Assembly: GCF_000685355.1 (NCBI RefSeq)
Contig: NZ_JHET01000006.1
Coordinates: forward strand, 62,001-126,000
Length of the DNA stretch: 64,000 nt
DNA from: Microbacterium sp. CH12i
GTDB taxonomy: Bacteria > Actinomycetota > Actinomycetes > Actinomycetales > Microbacteriaceae
Direction: 5' to 3'
A model generated the notes under the pieces. That model did no database searches. It saw nothing but the letters and a program-made list of their open reading frames with translations, and was not told where the DNA came from. The stretch's first letter is position 1. Each line of letters begins with the position of its first letter. Below, in pieces: positions 57,135 through 64,000 of the stretch. Made by a program: the position numbers and the translations under genes.

Positions 57135-58490
57135 ATGCCGGGAAACCTCAGTGTTGAGCAGCTGGACGAAGCTATTGCGAGTGGTGAAATCGACACGGTT
57201 ATCGTCGCTTTCTGCGACGCGCAGGGGCGGCTTGCGGGCAAACGGATCTCGGCCCGGCTGTTCCAGGACGAAGTTCGCGACCACGGTGCAGAGTCGTGTG
57301 ACTACTTGCTCTCGGTCGACATCGATCTGAACACGATGGACGGCTACGCGATGTCGAGCTGGGAGCAGGGCTATGGCGACATGGTGCTCAAGCCCGACCT
57401 CGCGACGCTACGTCGCATTCCGTGGATCGAAGGCACGGCCCTCGTCATGGCAGATCTGCTTTCGGTCGCTGGCGATCCGATTGCGCCGTCGCCTCGCGCC
57501 ATCCTTGACCGACAGCGAGACCGTCTCGCCGAACGCGGCTGGACGGCGTTTGCCGGCACTGAGCTCGAGTTCATCGTGTTCGAAGACACTTACCGCGAGG
57601 CGTGGGCGCGCAAGTATGAGGGGCTGACACCCACGAGCGACTACAACGTCGACTACAACCTGCTCGCCACGACCCGGCTCGAGCCGTTGCTGCGTGACAT
57701 TCGCAACAGCATGGATGCTGCGGGAATGTACAACGAGGGCGTGAAAGGCGAGTGCAACCTCGGCCAGCAAGAAATCGCGTTCCGTTTTGCCGAAGTGCGC
57801 GAGACCGCCGACCAGCACACGATCTATAAGAACGGTGCGAAAGAGATCGCCGAGCAGCACGGCCAGTCGCTCACCTTCATGGCGAAGTTCAATGAGCGCG
57901 AAGGCAATAGCTGCCACATCCATCTTTCGGTGCGGGATGCCGACGGCGGCGCGGTCATGGCTGGCGACGGTGAGCACGGCTTCAGCCCGCTGATGGAGCA
58001 CTGGATCGCCGGCATCCTCGCGACGCTGCGTGAATTCACTTTCCTTTATGCGCCGACGATCAACTCGTACAAGCGCTTCGCTAAGGGCAGCTTCGCACCG
58101 ACCGGTGTCGCCTGGGGAATCGATAACCGCACCTGTGCGCTGCGCGTTGTCGGACACGGACCGTCGCTGCGCGTCGAGAACCGTGTGCCGGGCGGTGACG
58201 TGAACCCGTACCTCGCCATCTCGGCAATCATCGCCGGGGGGCTGCACGGCATTGAGAACGAATTGACGCTTCCGCCGGCGCTGAAAGGCTCGGCCTACGA
58301 CGCCGACGTCGAGCATCTGCCCACGACGCTGCGCGAATCAGCCGCACTGTTCGGTCAGTCGAAGATTGCCCGCGCGGCGTTCGGCGATGACGTCGTCGAG
58401 CACTACCTGAACCAGGCGCGCATCGAGGTTGAAGCCTTCGACGCTGCCGTCACCGACTGGGAGCGTATTCGTGGCTTCGAACGTCTCTGA
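57135..58490 (+). CDS. Glutamine-synthetase-like gamma-glutamyl-amine ligase (GlnA4-like)
   Basis: 451 residues, the GlnA3/GlnA4 subclass. ELEFIVFEDT contains the metal Glu, GECNLGQQEIAFRFAEV and NSCHIHLSVRD the catalytic and ammonia/amine region, NRTCALRVVGHGPSLRVENR the C-terminal catalytic Arg set. It would join the gamma-carboxyl of glutamate to an amine using ATP. Followed without gap by an amidotransferase, aldehyde dehydrogenase and SDR, the same order as mycobacterial glnA4 (Rv2860c) to Rv2857c. GGGAG precedes ATG 57135. Confidence 0.9.
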   Translation: MPGNLSVEQLDEAIASGEIDTVIVAFCDAQGRLAGKRISARLFQDEVRDHGAESCDYLLSVDIDLNTMDGYAMSSWEQGYGDMVLKPDLATLRRIPWIEGTALVMADLLSVAGDPIAPSPRAILDRQRDRLAERGWTAFAGTELEFIVFEDTYREAWARKYEGLTPTSDYNVDYNLLATTRLEPLLRDIRNSMDAAGMYNEGVKGECNLGQQEIAFRFAEVRETADQHTIYKNGAKEIAEQHGQSLTFMAKFNEREGNSCHIHLSVRDADGGAVMAGDGEHGFSPLMEHWIAGILATLREFTFLYAPTINSYKRFAKGSFAPTGVAWGIDNRTCALRVVGHGPSLRVENRVPGGDVNPYLAISAIIAGGLHGIENELTLPPALKGSAYDADVEHLPTTLRESAALFGQSKIARAAFGDDVVEHYLNQARIEVEAFDAAVTDWERIRGFERL

Positions 58491-59264
58491 CCCCACTCGC
58501 TCACTGCCGCTGATCGGCGTCAGCACGTATCTCGAGCGCGCCCAGCAGGGTGTGTGGAACGTACGTGCGGCGTTCCTGCCTGAGCAGTATCTGCAGAGTG
58601 TCACCTCGTCGGGCGGCATCGCCATGCTGCTTCCGCCGCAGGCTGAAGAGGTGGCGGATGCTGCGATCGCCCGGCTCGACGGACTCATCCTCACCGGTGG
58701 TGCCGATGTGCAGCCCGAGCTTTACGGTGCAGAGCGTCATCCGACGACCGACCCGGCGCGCGTCGACCGTGATGCGTGGGAGCTTGCCCTGTTCCGTGCC
58801 GCCGAACGACGGCGGATGCCGGTGCTGGCGATCTGCCGCGGACTGCAGCTCGTGAACGTGGCCCGCGGGGGCTCACTACAGCAGCACCTGCCAGAGTCGT
58901 TGGGCACCGAACGTTACCGCCTCGGCGGAGGAGCCTTCGCTGAGAACGACGTCGATGTCACCGCCGGAACCACGCTTGCCGGCGTGCTCGGCGACGGCGA
59001 ATTTCGCGTGCACAGCTACCACCACCAGGGCATTGACCGTCTCGGCGAGGGGCTCGTCGTCTCGGCGCGCACCGATGATGGGCTCGTGCAGGCGTTCGAA
59101 GACACCTCCAATGGCTACCTCGTCGGTGTGCAGTGGCATCCCGAAGAGAACGCATGAATCGGCGACTGTTCGAAGATCTCGTCGCACAGGCCCAGATGTT
59201 CGCCGCCGAGAATACCCAGAACAGTGAACAGAAAAGTACTGAAGAGAAAGAGGACGCGCGATGA
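58471..59264 (+). CDS. Class I glutamine amidotransferase-like gamma-glutamyl hydrolase (one probable frameshift)
   Basis: About 264 residues after repair. PuuD-type fold: DGLILTGGADVQPELYG, the nucleophile in LAICRGLQLVNV and HSYHHQGID, GVQWHPEEN with catalytic His/Glu. The frame ends early at 59157, but one missing base at about 59152 restores a helical tail (NRRLFEDLVAQAQMF) to a TGA at 59262 that overlaps the aldehyde dehydrogenase ATG. It would split the gamma-glutamyl product at the end of the pathway. GTG start 58471 lies inside the ligase gene. Confidence 0.88.
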
Positions 59265-60622
59265 GCGCATTCACCGTGATCAACCCGTCCACCGCGACGG
59301 CCATCCGCGACGTGTCACGGGCGAGCGTCGAGGAGGTCGACGCCGCTGTCGCGCGCGCCGTCTCCGCTCAGCGCGTCTGGGCGTCACTCGCGCCAGCCGC
59401 GCGCGCCGATGCGCTGCGTGCATTCGCGCGTTCGGTCGAGGCGGCGGTGGAAGAGCTTGCACAGCTCGAGGTGCTTAACTCGGGGCATCCGATCGGGTCT
59501 GCCCGCTGGGAAGCGAGCCACGTCGCTCAGGTGCTGAACTACTACTCCGCTGATCCTGAGCGTCTCTCCGGACGACAGATCCCGGTCGCCGGCGGGCTGG
59601 ATGTCACGTTCCACGAGGCGTACGGCGTCGTCGGCGTGATCGTGCCGTGGAACTTCCCGATGACGATCGCTTCGTGGGCATTTGCGCCAGCGCTCGCCGC
59701 GGGCAACGCCGTAGTGCTCAAGCCCGCCGAACTCACGCCGCTCACCGCGATCCGCCTCGGTGAGCTCGCTGTCGAGGCGGGGCTGCCGGAGGGACTATTC
59801 CAGGTGATCACCGGGTCGGGTTCGGTCGTCGGCCAGCGTTTCGTCAGTCATCCTGATGTGCGCAAAGTCGTCTTCACCGGTTCGACCGAGGTCGGCACCG
59901 ACGTTGCCGCCGGATGCGCGCGGGCGCTGAAGCCCGTCACGCTCGAACTCGGCGGAAAGTCCGCCAACATCGTCTTCGAAGATGCTGACCTTGCCAAGGC
60001 CGCAGCGGCCGTGCCTGGGTCGGTGTTCGACAATGCCGGTCAGGACTGCTGCGCCCGCAGCCGCCTGCTCGTGCAGCGGAGCGTCTTTGATCGGTTCCTC
60101 GAACTGCTCGAACCGGCGGTACAGAACTGGACGGTCGGCGATCCGAGCCAGGAGGGCACCGACATGGGGCCACTCATCTCTGCGTCGCACCGCGACACCG
60201 TGGCATCCTTCCTCGACGGCGCGAATATCGCCTACCGTGGCAGCGCGCCGAGCGGTGACGGCTTCTGGTTCGCACCCGCGGTCGTGCTCGCAGAGCCTGG
60301 CGACCGCGTCGCGCAGGAAGAGATCTTCGGTCCGGTTGTTTCGGTGCTTCCATTCGACGATGAGGCGGATGCTATTCGTCTCGCAAACGACACAATCTAT
60401 GGTCTCGCCGGGTCGCTGTGGACCGAGAACCTGGGCCGTGCCATGCGTGTTTCCCAGGGGGTCCGCGCTGGTGTGCTCTCGGTGAACTCGCACTCCTCGG
60501 TGCGCTACGCCACACCGTTCGGCGGAATGAAAGCCTCCGGTCTCGGGCGCGAGCTCGGACCAGACGCCGCAGAGCACTTCACCCAGACGAAGAACGTCTT
60601 CTTCGCGACCGACGCATCCTGA
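59261..60622 (+). CDS. NAD(P)-dependent aldehyde dehydrogenase
   Basis: 453 residues, normal length. VPWNFPMTIASWAFAPALAA, the cofactor loop FTGSTEVG, Glu in LELGGKSAN, and nucleophile region NAGQDCCARSR. Oxidises an aldehyde, probably the gamma-glutamyl aminoaldehyde, to the acid. Overlaps the repaired amidotransferase gene by ATGA. Its homologue in Mycobacterium tuberculosis at the same position is aldC (Rv2858c). Confidence 0.92.
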   Translation: MSAFTVINPSTATAIRDVSRASVEEVDAAVARAVSAQRVWASLAPAARADALRAFARSVEAAVEELAQLEVLNSGHPIGSARWEASHVAQVLNYYSADPERLSGRQIPVAGGLDVTFHEAYGVVGVIVPWNFPMTIASWAFAPALAAGNAVVLKPAELTPLTAIRLGELAVEAGLPEGLFQVITGSGSVVGQRFVSHPDVRKVVFTGSTEVGTDVAAGCARALKPVTLELGGKSANIVFEDADLAKAAAAVPGSVFDNAGQDCCARSRLLVQRSVFDRFLELLEPAVQNWTVGDPSQEGTDMGPLISASHRDTVASFLDGANIAYRGSAPSGDGFWFAPAVVLAEPGDRVAQEEIFGPVVSVLPFDDEADAIRLANDTIYGLAGSLWTENLGRAMRVSQGVRAGVLSVNSHSSVRYATPFGGMKASGLGRELGPDAAEHFTQTKNVFFATDAS

Positions 60623-60648
60623 CCACCCCACTTGCCCGGAGGAACCAC

Positions 60649-61428
60649 ATGACCATCGATCTGACTCAGCGTCTCAAGGACCGCGTGGCGATCATCACCG
60701 GCGGAGCGAGCGGTATCGGCTTCGCCACTGCGCAACGCTTCGCGGCAGAAGGAGCGTTCGTCGTCATCGCCGACCTCGACCCGATTGCTGGCGAAGCCGC
60801 AGCAACCGAAGTCGGCGGCGTATTCCGTCCGGTGAACGTGGCCGACGAGCAGATGGTGAACACGCTGTTCGACGGAGTCGCCGAAGAATTCGGCCGCATC
60901 GACATCGCTTTCAACAACGCCGGCATCTCACCGGCATCCGATGACTCGATCGAGACGACCGAGCTGCCCGCCTGGGACCTCGTGCAGGACGTCAACCTCA
61001 AGAGCGTCTACCTGTGCAGCCGTGCAGCCCTCCGGCACATGGTGCCGGCCGGGCGTGGATCGATTATCAACACGGCATCCTTCGTAGCGCTGCTGGGATC
61101 TGCCACCTCGCAGATCAGCTACACGGCATCCAAGGGCGGCGTGCTTGCCATGTCGCGCGAACTCGGCGTGCAGTTCGCGCGACAGGGGATTCGCGTAAAC
61201 GCGCTCTGCCCCGGGCCGGTGAACACGCCGTTGCTGCAGGAACTGTTCGCCAAAGACCCTGAGCGCGCTCAGCGCCGCCTCGTGCACGTGCCGATGGGGC
61301 GCTTCGCCGAGCCGGAAGAGCTGGCTGCCGCCGTGGCCTTCCTCGCCTCCGACGATTCATCGTTCATCACCGCCAGCGCCTTCGTCGTCGATGGTGGCAT
61401 CAGCAACGCGTACGTCACACCCCTTTGA
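60649..61428 (+). CDS. SDR-family NAD(P) dehydrogenase
   Basis: 259 residues. Cofactor loop TGGASGIGFATAQRF, NNAGISPAS, catalytic Ser in NTASFVALLG and Tyr/Lys in YTASKGG. GGAGG precedes ATG at 60649. In this operon it could oxidise an alcohol such as gamma-glutamyl-ethanolamide to the aldehyde used by the neighbouring dehydrogenase; a different alcohol is possible. Confidence 0.9.
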   Translation: MTIDLTQRLKDRVAIITGGASGIGFATAQRFAAEGAFVVIADLDPIAGEAAATEVGGVFRPVNVADEQMVNTLFDGVAEEFGRIDIAFNNAGISPASDDSIETTELPAWDLVQDVNLKSVYLCSRAALRHMVPAGRGSIINTASFVALLGSATSQISYTASKGGVLAMSRELGVQFARQGIRVNALCPGPVNTPLLQELFAKDPERAQRRLVHVPMGRFAEPEELAAAVAFLASDDSSFITASAFVVDGGISNAYVTPL

Positions 61429-61439
61429 GAGGATGAACC

Positions 61440-62168
61440 ATGAGCGAAAACCCTCCGGAGCGCGACCTCATCGAGGTGCGCAAGGCGGTCTTCCGACCGC
61501 TCCGGAGGGGAAACGCTCTGGAAGACACCGTCGCGCGCCTCGTGCAGACCCTGCGACTTGGTGTGGTCGCTCCCGGTGCTTCACTGCCGCCAGAGCGTGA
61601 ACTCGCCGCGTCTTTTGGTGTGAGCCGCGACACCGTGCGGGAAGCGATTCGCGAGCTCGCCGACGCGGGGTATCTCGAGCCGCGGCGTGGTCGATACGGT
61701 GGCACGTTCGTCGCCGATCCGCTGCCGTTTCCGACGGATGCTGAACACGCAGACCCCGCCGATATCGACGACATTCTCGGACTGCGGTTCGTGCTGGAGA
61801 GTGGTTCGGCGCGGGCTGCGGCCGGGCGCACCTTGGACGCTGAGACGCGAGCGCAACTGTGGGCTCGGCATGAGGTCGCTCTCACTGCAGGGCCGGGGGA
61901 GTATCGGCGGCTGGACACCCTGCTTCATCTCGAGATCGCCGAGGCTGCCGGCATCCCCTCGTTGGTTGCGCTGGTCGCCGAGAACCGCGCACGGATTAAC
62001 GCATGGCTTGACACGTTCCCGCTGCTGCCGCGAAACATCGAGCACTCCGGTCAACAGCACGAGCAGATCATCAACGCAATTCTGATGGGCCAGCCGGATG
62101 CCGCGGAAGACGCGATGCGCGGGCACCTCGAAGGTTCGGAAGCGCTGCTGCGCGGCTTCCTCGCTTAG
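61440..62168 (+). CDS. GntR-family regulator, FadR subfamily
   Basis: 242 residues. Winged helix with PPERELAASFGVSRDTVREA, followed by the all-helical FCD domain with LHLEIAEAAG and the metal-binding His positions (HSGQQHEQI). Last gene of the amine operon, 11 bases after the SDR; most likely the local ligand-controlled repressor. The palindrome at 57046-57062 is a possible target. Confidence 0.9.
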   Translation: MSENPPERDLIEVRKAVFRPLRRGNALEDTVARLVQTLRLGVVAPGASLPPERELAASFGVSRDTVREAIRELADAGYLEPRRGRYGGTFVADPLPFPTDAEHADPADIDDILGLRFVLESGSARAAAGRTLDAETRAQLWARHEVALTAGPGEYRRLDTLLHLEIAEAAGIPSLVALVAENRARINAWLDTFPLLPRNIEHSGQQHEQIINAILMGQPDAAEDAMRGHLEGSEALLRGFLA

Positions 62169-63322
62169 TTTTCTGGCGGCCCGAGCAGCGCGCTCGCTGC
62201 GGTCGAGTGCGCAGACTCCGGGTCAGACGGGTGAAAGACTCCGGCGAGCACATCGCGGTACAGCCTCGACAGCTCGTTCGACGAGAAGTAAGACCCACCG
62301 CCGGCAGCCAGGATCGCTTCGTCAACGACGCGCTTCGCCATCATGACGGCGCGATGCTTGACGCCAGACAGCAGCGTGAACCAGCAGGCGCCATTGTCGG
62401 TCTGCTGATCCACGTCGCGCGTGAGTGCCGCGATCTGCGGGGGCAGGGCGTCATAGAGGAGGCTCATCTCGGCGATGCGCCAGCGGATGTCGGGATCCTG
62501 GCTGTACGTCAGCCCAGTCTTCTTCGACGTGCGCTTCTGCACAGTTTCAACGGCGAGGTCTAGCGCACGGCGGGCGATGCCGGTGTAGACCGAGGCGAGC
62601 AGCAGTTCGAACACGCTGAAGATGCCGAAGATGATCGGGTCAGGGCTGGGGCCCGGATCGATACGGCGGACGACGTGCTCTGGTGCGGCGACGGCGTTCT
62701 TCAGCTTCGTCGTGCGGCTCTGTGTGCCGCGCATGCCGAGGGTGTCCCAATCATCGCTCGTCGTAACCGCATCCGTACGGTCGATGAACGCGAACACGAG
62801 CTTCGGGGCATCGTCGCTCGTGGTGTCGAGACCGTGCAGGCCAAGTTGTGTCCACACCGGTGCGAGCGAGGTGAAGATCTTCGTGCCGGTGAAGGCGTAG
62901 CCGCCGTCGTTTTGCGGCACGGCTTCGGTGTCGCTGCCGAACAGCACCAGGTCGTTGCCGCCCTCGCTGATCCCGAAGGCGAAGACTTCACCCTGGGCCG
63001 CGCCATCCTGCACGAATTCCATGCCTGAGACGCCGCGGTCGCTGAAGACCTTCGCGACGCCGGTCCACACCAGGTGCATGTTGATCGCGAGCGCGGTAGC
63101 GGGCGCGGCTGTTGCGAGGCGCTGCTGCAGAATCGCCGCCTGCTCCAGACCGAGGCCGGCGCCGCCGCGCTCGGTCGGGACGAGGATTTTCAGGTAACCG
63201 GCATCCCGCAGCTCTTCGAGATCTTGCTGCGGGAAGGTGTTCTCGCGGTCGTGGATCGGCGCACGCTCGCGGATGCGCTCGAGCAGGTCATCGGGCAGAT
63301 ACGCGGTGGAATCGAAGGTCAT
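62165..63322 (-). CDS. Acyl-CoA-dehydrogenase-family flavoprotein
   Basis: 385 residues. N-terminal alpha domain with VPTERGGAGLGLEQAA, beta domain with ALAINMHLVWTG and GTKIFTSLAP, C-terminal helices with GGGSYFSSNELSRLYRDV. The last helix lacks an obvious catalytic Glu, and this type includes FMN/FAD-dependent desulfurisation or nitroalkane oxidases as well as acyl-CoA dehydrogenases. Convergent with the GntR gene (4-base overlap); the start is coupled to the next gene by ATGA. Confidence 0.85.
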   Translation of the reverse strand: MTFDSTAYLPDDLLERIRERAPIHDRENTFPQQDLEELRDAGYLKILVPTERGGAGLGLEQAAILQQRLATAAPATALAINMHLVWTGVAKVFSDRGVSGMEFVQDGAAQGEVFAFGISEGGNDLVLFGSDTEAVPQNDGGYAFTGTKIFTSLAPVWTQLGLHGLDTTSDDAPKLVFAFIDRTDAVTTSDDWDTLGMRGTQSRTTKLKNAVAAPEHVVRRIDPGPSPDPIIFGIFSVFELLLASVYTGIARRALDLAVETVQKRTSKKTGLTYSQDPDIRWRIAEMSLLYDALPPQIAALTRDVDQQTDNGACWFTLLSGVKHRAVMMAKRVVDEAILAAGGGSYFSSNELSRLYRDVLAGVFHPSDPESAHSTAASALLGPPEN

Positions 63323-64000
63323 GCGAGTGCCTCCAGCAGTTGGCGAATCGTTTCCTCGGGCTTGTCGCGGTGCGGAGAGTGCCCGGCGCCAGCGACGATC
63401 GACATAGAGATGTTCTCGTTAGCGGCGAGTACCGCTTCGGCAGTTTTCCCCGTGAACAGACTGTAGACCTCGGGGTCAGCGCCGAGGATATGCGTGGGAA
63501 CTCTCAGGCGCGCAGCTTCCGCTCGCACGTCCCACGGCTGGTTCTGGGCGCTGGTCTGCTCGACTGCCCAGCCGCTCGCGCGAAGCACAGCGTCAACTTT
63601 GAGCTCGATTTCCTGCGGGTGCCAGTGCGGGTGCTCTTCGCGAACGGTCTCGGCACGCGTATCGGCGAACGCCCGCTCCTGGCTGCCGCGGATAATTCCG
63701 GCATCCCTGTCATCGACGAAGAGGGCAGGGTCGATGAGGATGAGCTGCTTCGTCCAAGACTCGTCGGATGCCGCGGCCACCGTGCTTGCGGCCGCGCCGA
63801 GCGAGTGGCCGATCACGGCATCCCAGGTGTCGCCGTGATCTGGTCGCGCGGCGGCGATATCTGCGGCATAGGCGGCGACGGTGTAGTCCAGCGCCCGCGG
63901 AGCATCGCCGTGTCCGCGCAGGTCTACCGCGGTGGCCTGCCAGCCCGCGTTCGCGAGGGCATCACCGATACGCCACATCAATGCCGCGGACGAGCCGAGC
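63319..64000 (-). CDS. Alpha/beta hydrolase, 5' end outside the window
   Basis: The frame is open to the right edge. It reads LGSSAALMWRIGDALANAGW at its visible start, VDLRGHGDA, the nucleophile elbow IGHSLGAAAST with catalytic Ser, LIDPALFVDD and the final GAGHSPHRDKPEE with catalytic His. Ester, lactone or amide substrate unknown. Overlaps the flavoprotein gene start by ATGA, so the two are one transcription unit. Confidence 0.9.
   Translation of the reverse strand, partial: LGSSAALMWRIGDALANAGWQATAVDLRGHGDAPRALDYTVAAYAADIAAARPDHGDTWDAVIGHSLGAAASTVAAASDESWTKQLILIDPALFVDDRDAGIIRGSQERAFADTRAETVREEHPHWHPQEIELKVDAVLRASGWAVEQTSAQNQPWDVRAEAARLRVPTHILGADPEVYSLFTGKTAEAVLAANENISMSIVAGAGHSPHRDKPEETIRQLLEALA

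Overview
The window is high-GC actinobacterial chromosome, most likely from the genus Microbacterium or a close relative in Microbacteriaceae. The reasons are the codon usage, the recurrent GGATGCC/GGCATCC word, the gene families (DUF3027 after a cold-shock gene, DUF7882, DUF3263, Lsr2, bacterial XPB helicase, MTES_1575-type helicase protein) and leaderless start sites. I see no phage genes, IS elements or CRISPR array. Content is mostly chromosomal housekeeping and catabolic genes, with one probable acquired toxin-antitoxin pair.

Layout. 1-7.6 kb: antiporter fragment, phosphatase, SRAP peptidase, DMT transporter, msrB-nitroreductase pair, DUF2332/DUF3263/LytR_C genes, then groL with a perfect CIRCE operator and a strong terminator. 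7.6-14.3 kb: WXG100 protein, two-component system, XPB helicase and its partner protein. 14.3-19.2 kb: cold-shock/DUF3027 pair, serC, DtxR-family repressor, M23 peptidase, a small Cys-rich ORF or sRNA, HNH nuclease, tRNA-Arg. 19.2-28.5 kb: phosphoketolase operon, topoisomerase IB, small membrane protein, PfkB kinase-surE, epimerase, a YihY relic, DUF7882. 28.5-36 kb: MMPL exporter with divergent MarR, Lsr2, LuxR-SMR pair, DUF485-ActP, and an alkyltransferase-like protein. 36-46.3 kb: a 1245-residue helicase-like protein with broken ATPase motifs, mscL-fmdB-5-FTHF cyclo-ligase, galU, acetyltransferase, tRNA-Ala, phosphoesterase, AEC transporter. 46.2-53.8 kb: histidine utilisation (IclR regulator, hutH, hutU, hutI, hutG) interrupted by a toxin-antitoxin module. 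53.8-64 kb: DUF445, CsoR-like regulator, then a glutamylation-dependent amine catabolism cluster (permease, glutamine-synthetase-like ligase, class I amidotransferase, aldehyde dehydrogenase, SDR, GntR regulator), ending in an acyl-CoA-dehydrogenase-like gene and a partial hydrolase.

Sequence quality matters here. At least 19 genes or gene segments, including essential ones such as groL and serC, are broken by single-base indels, nearly all one-base losses in or beside G/C runs. Restoring one base rejoins family-typical proteins and even restores ATGA start/stop overlaps. I therefore annotate these as whole genes with a probable sequencing or assembly frameshift rather than as pseudogenes. 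The coordinates given span the repaired gene.

The observations most worth following are the amine-glutamylation operon, the degenerate SF1 helicase, the O6-alkylguanine transferase homologue lacking its cysteine, and the small ORF/sRNA at 18.4 kb.
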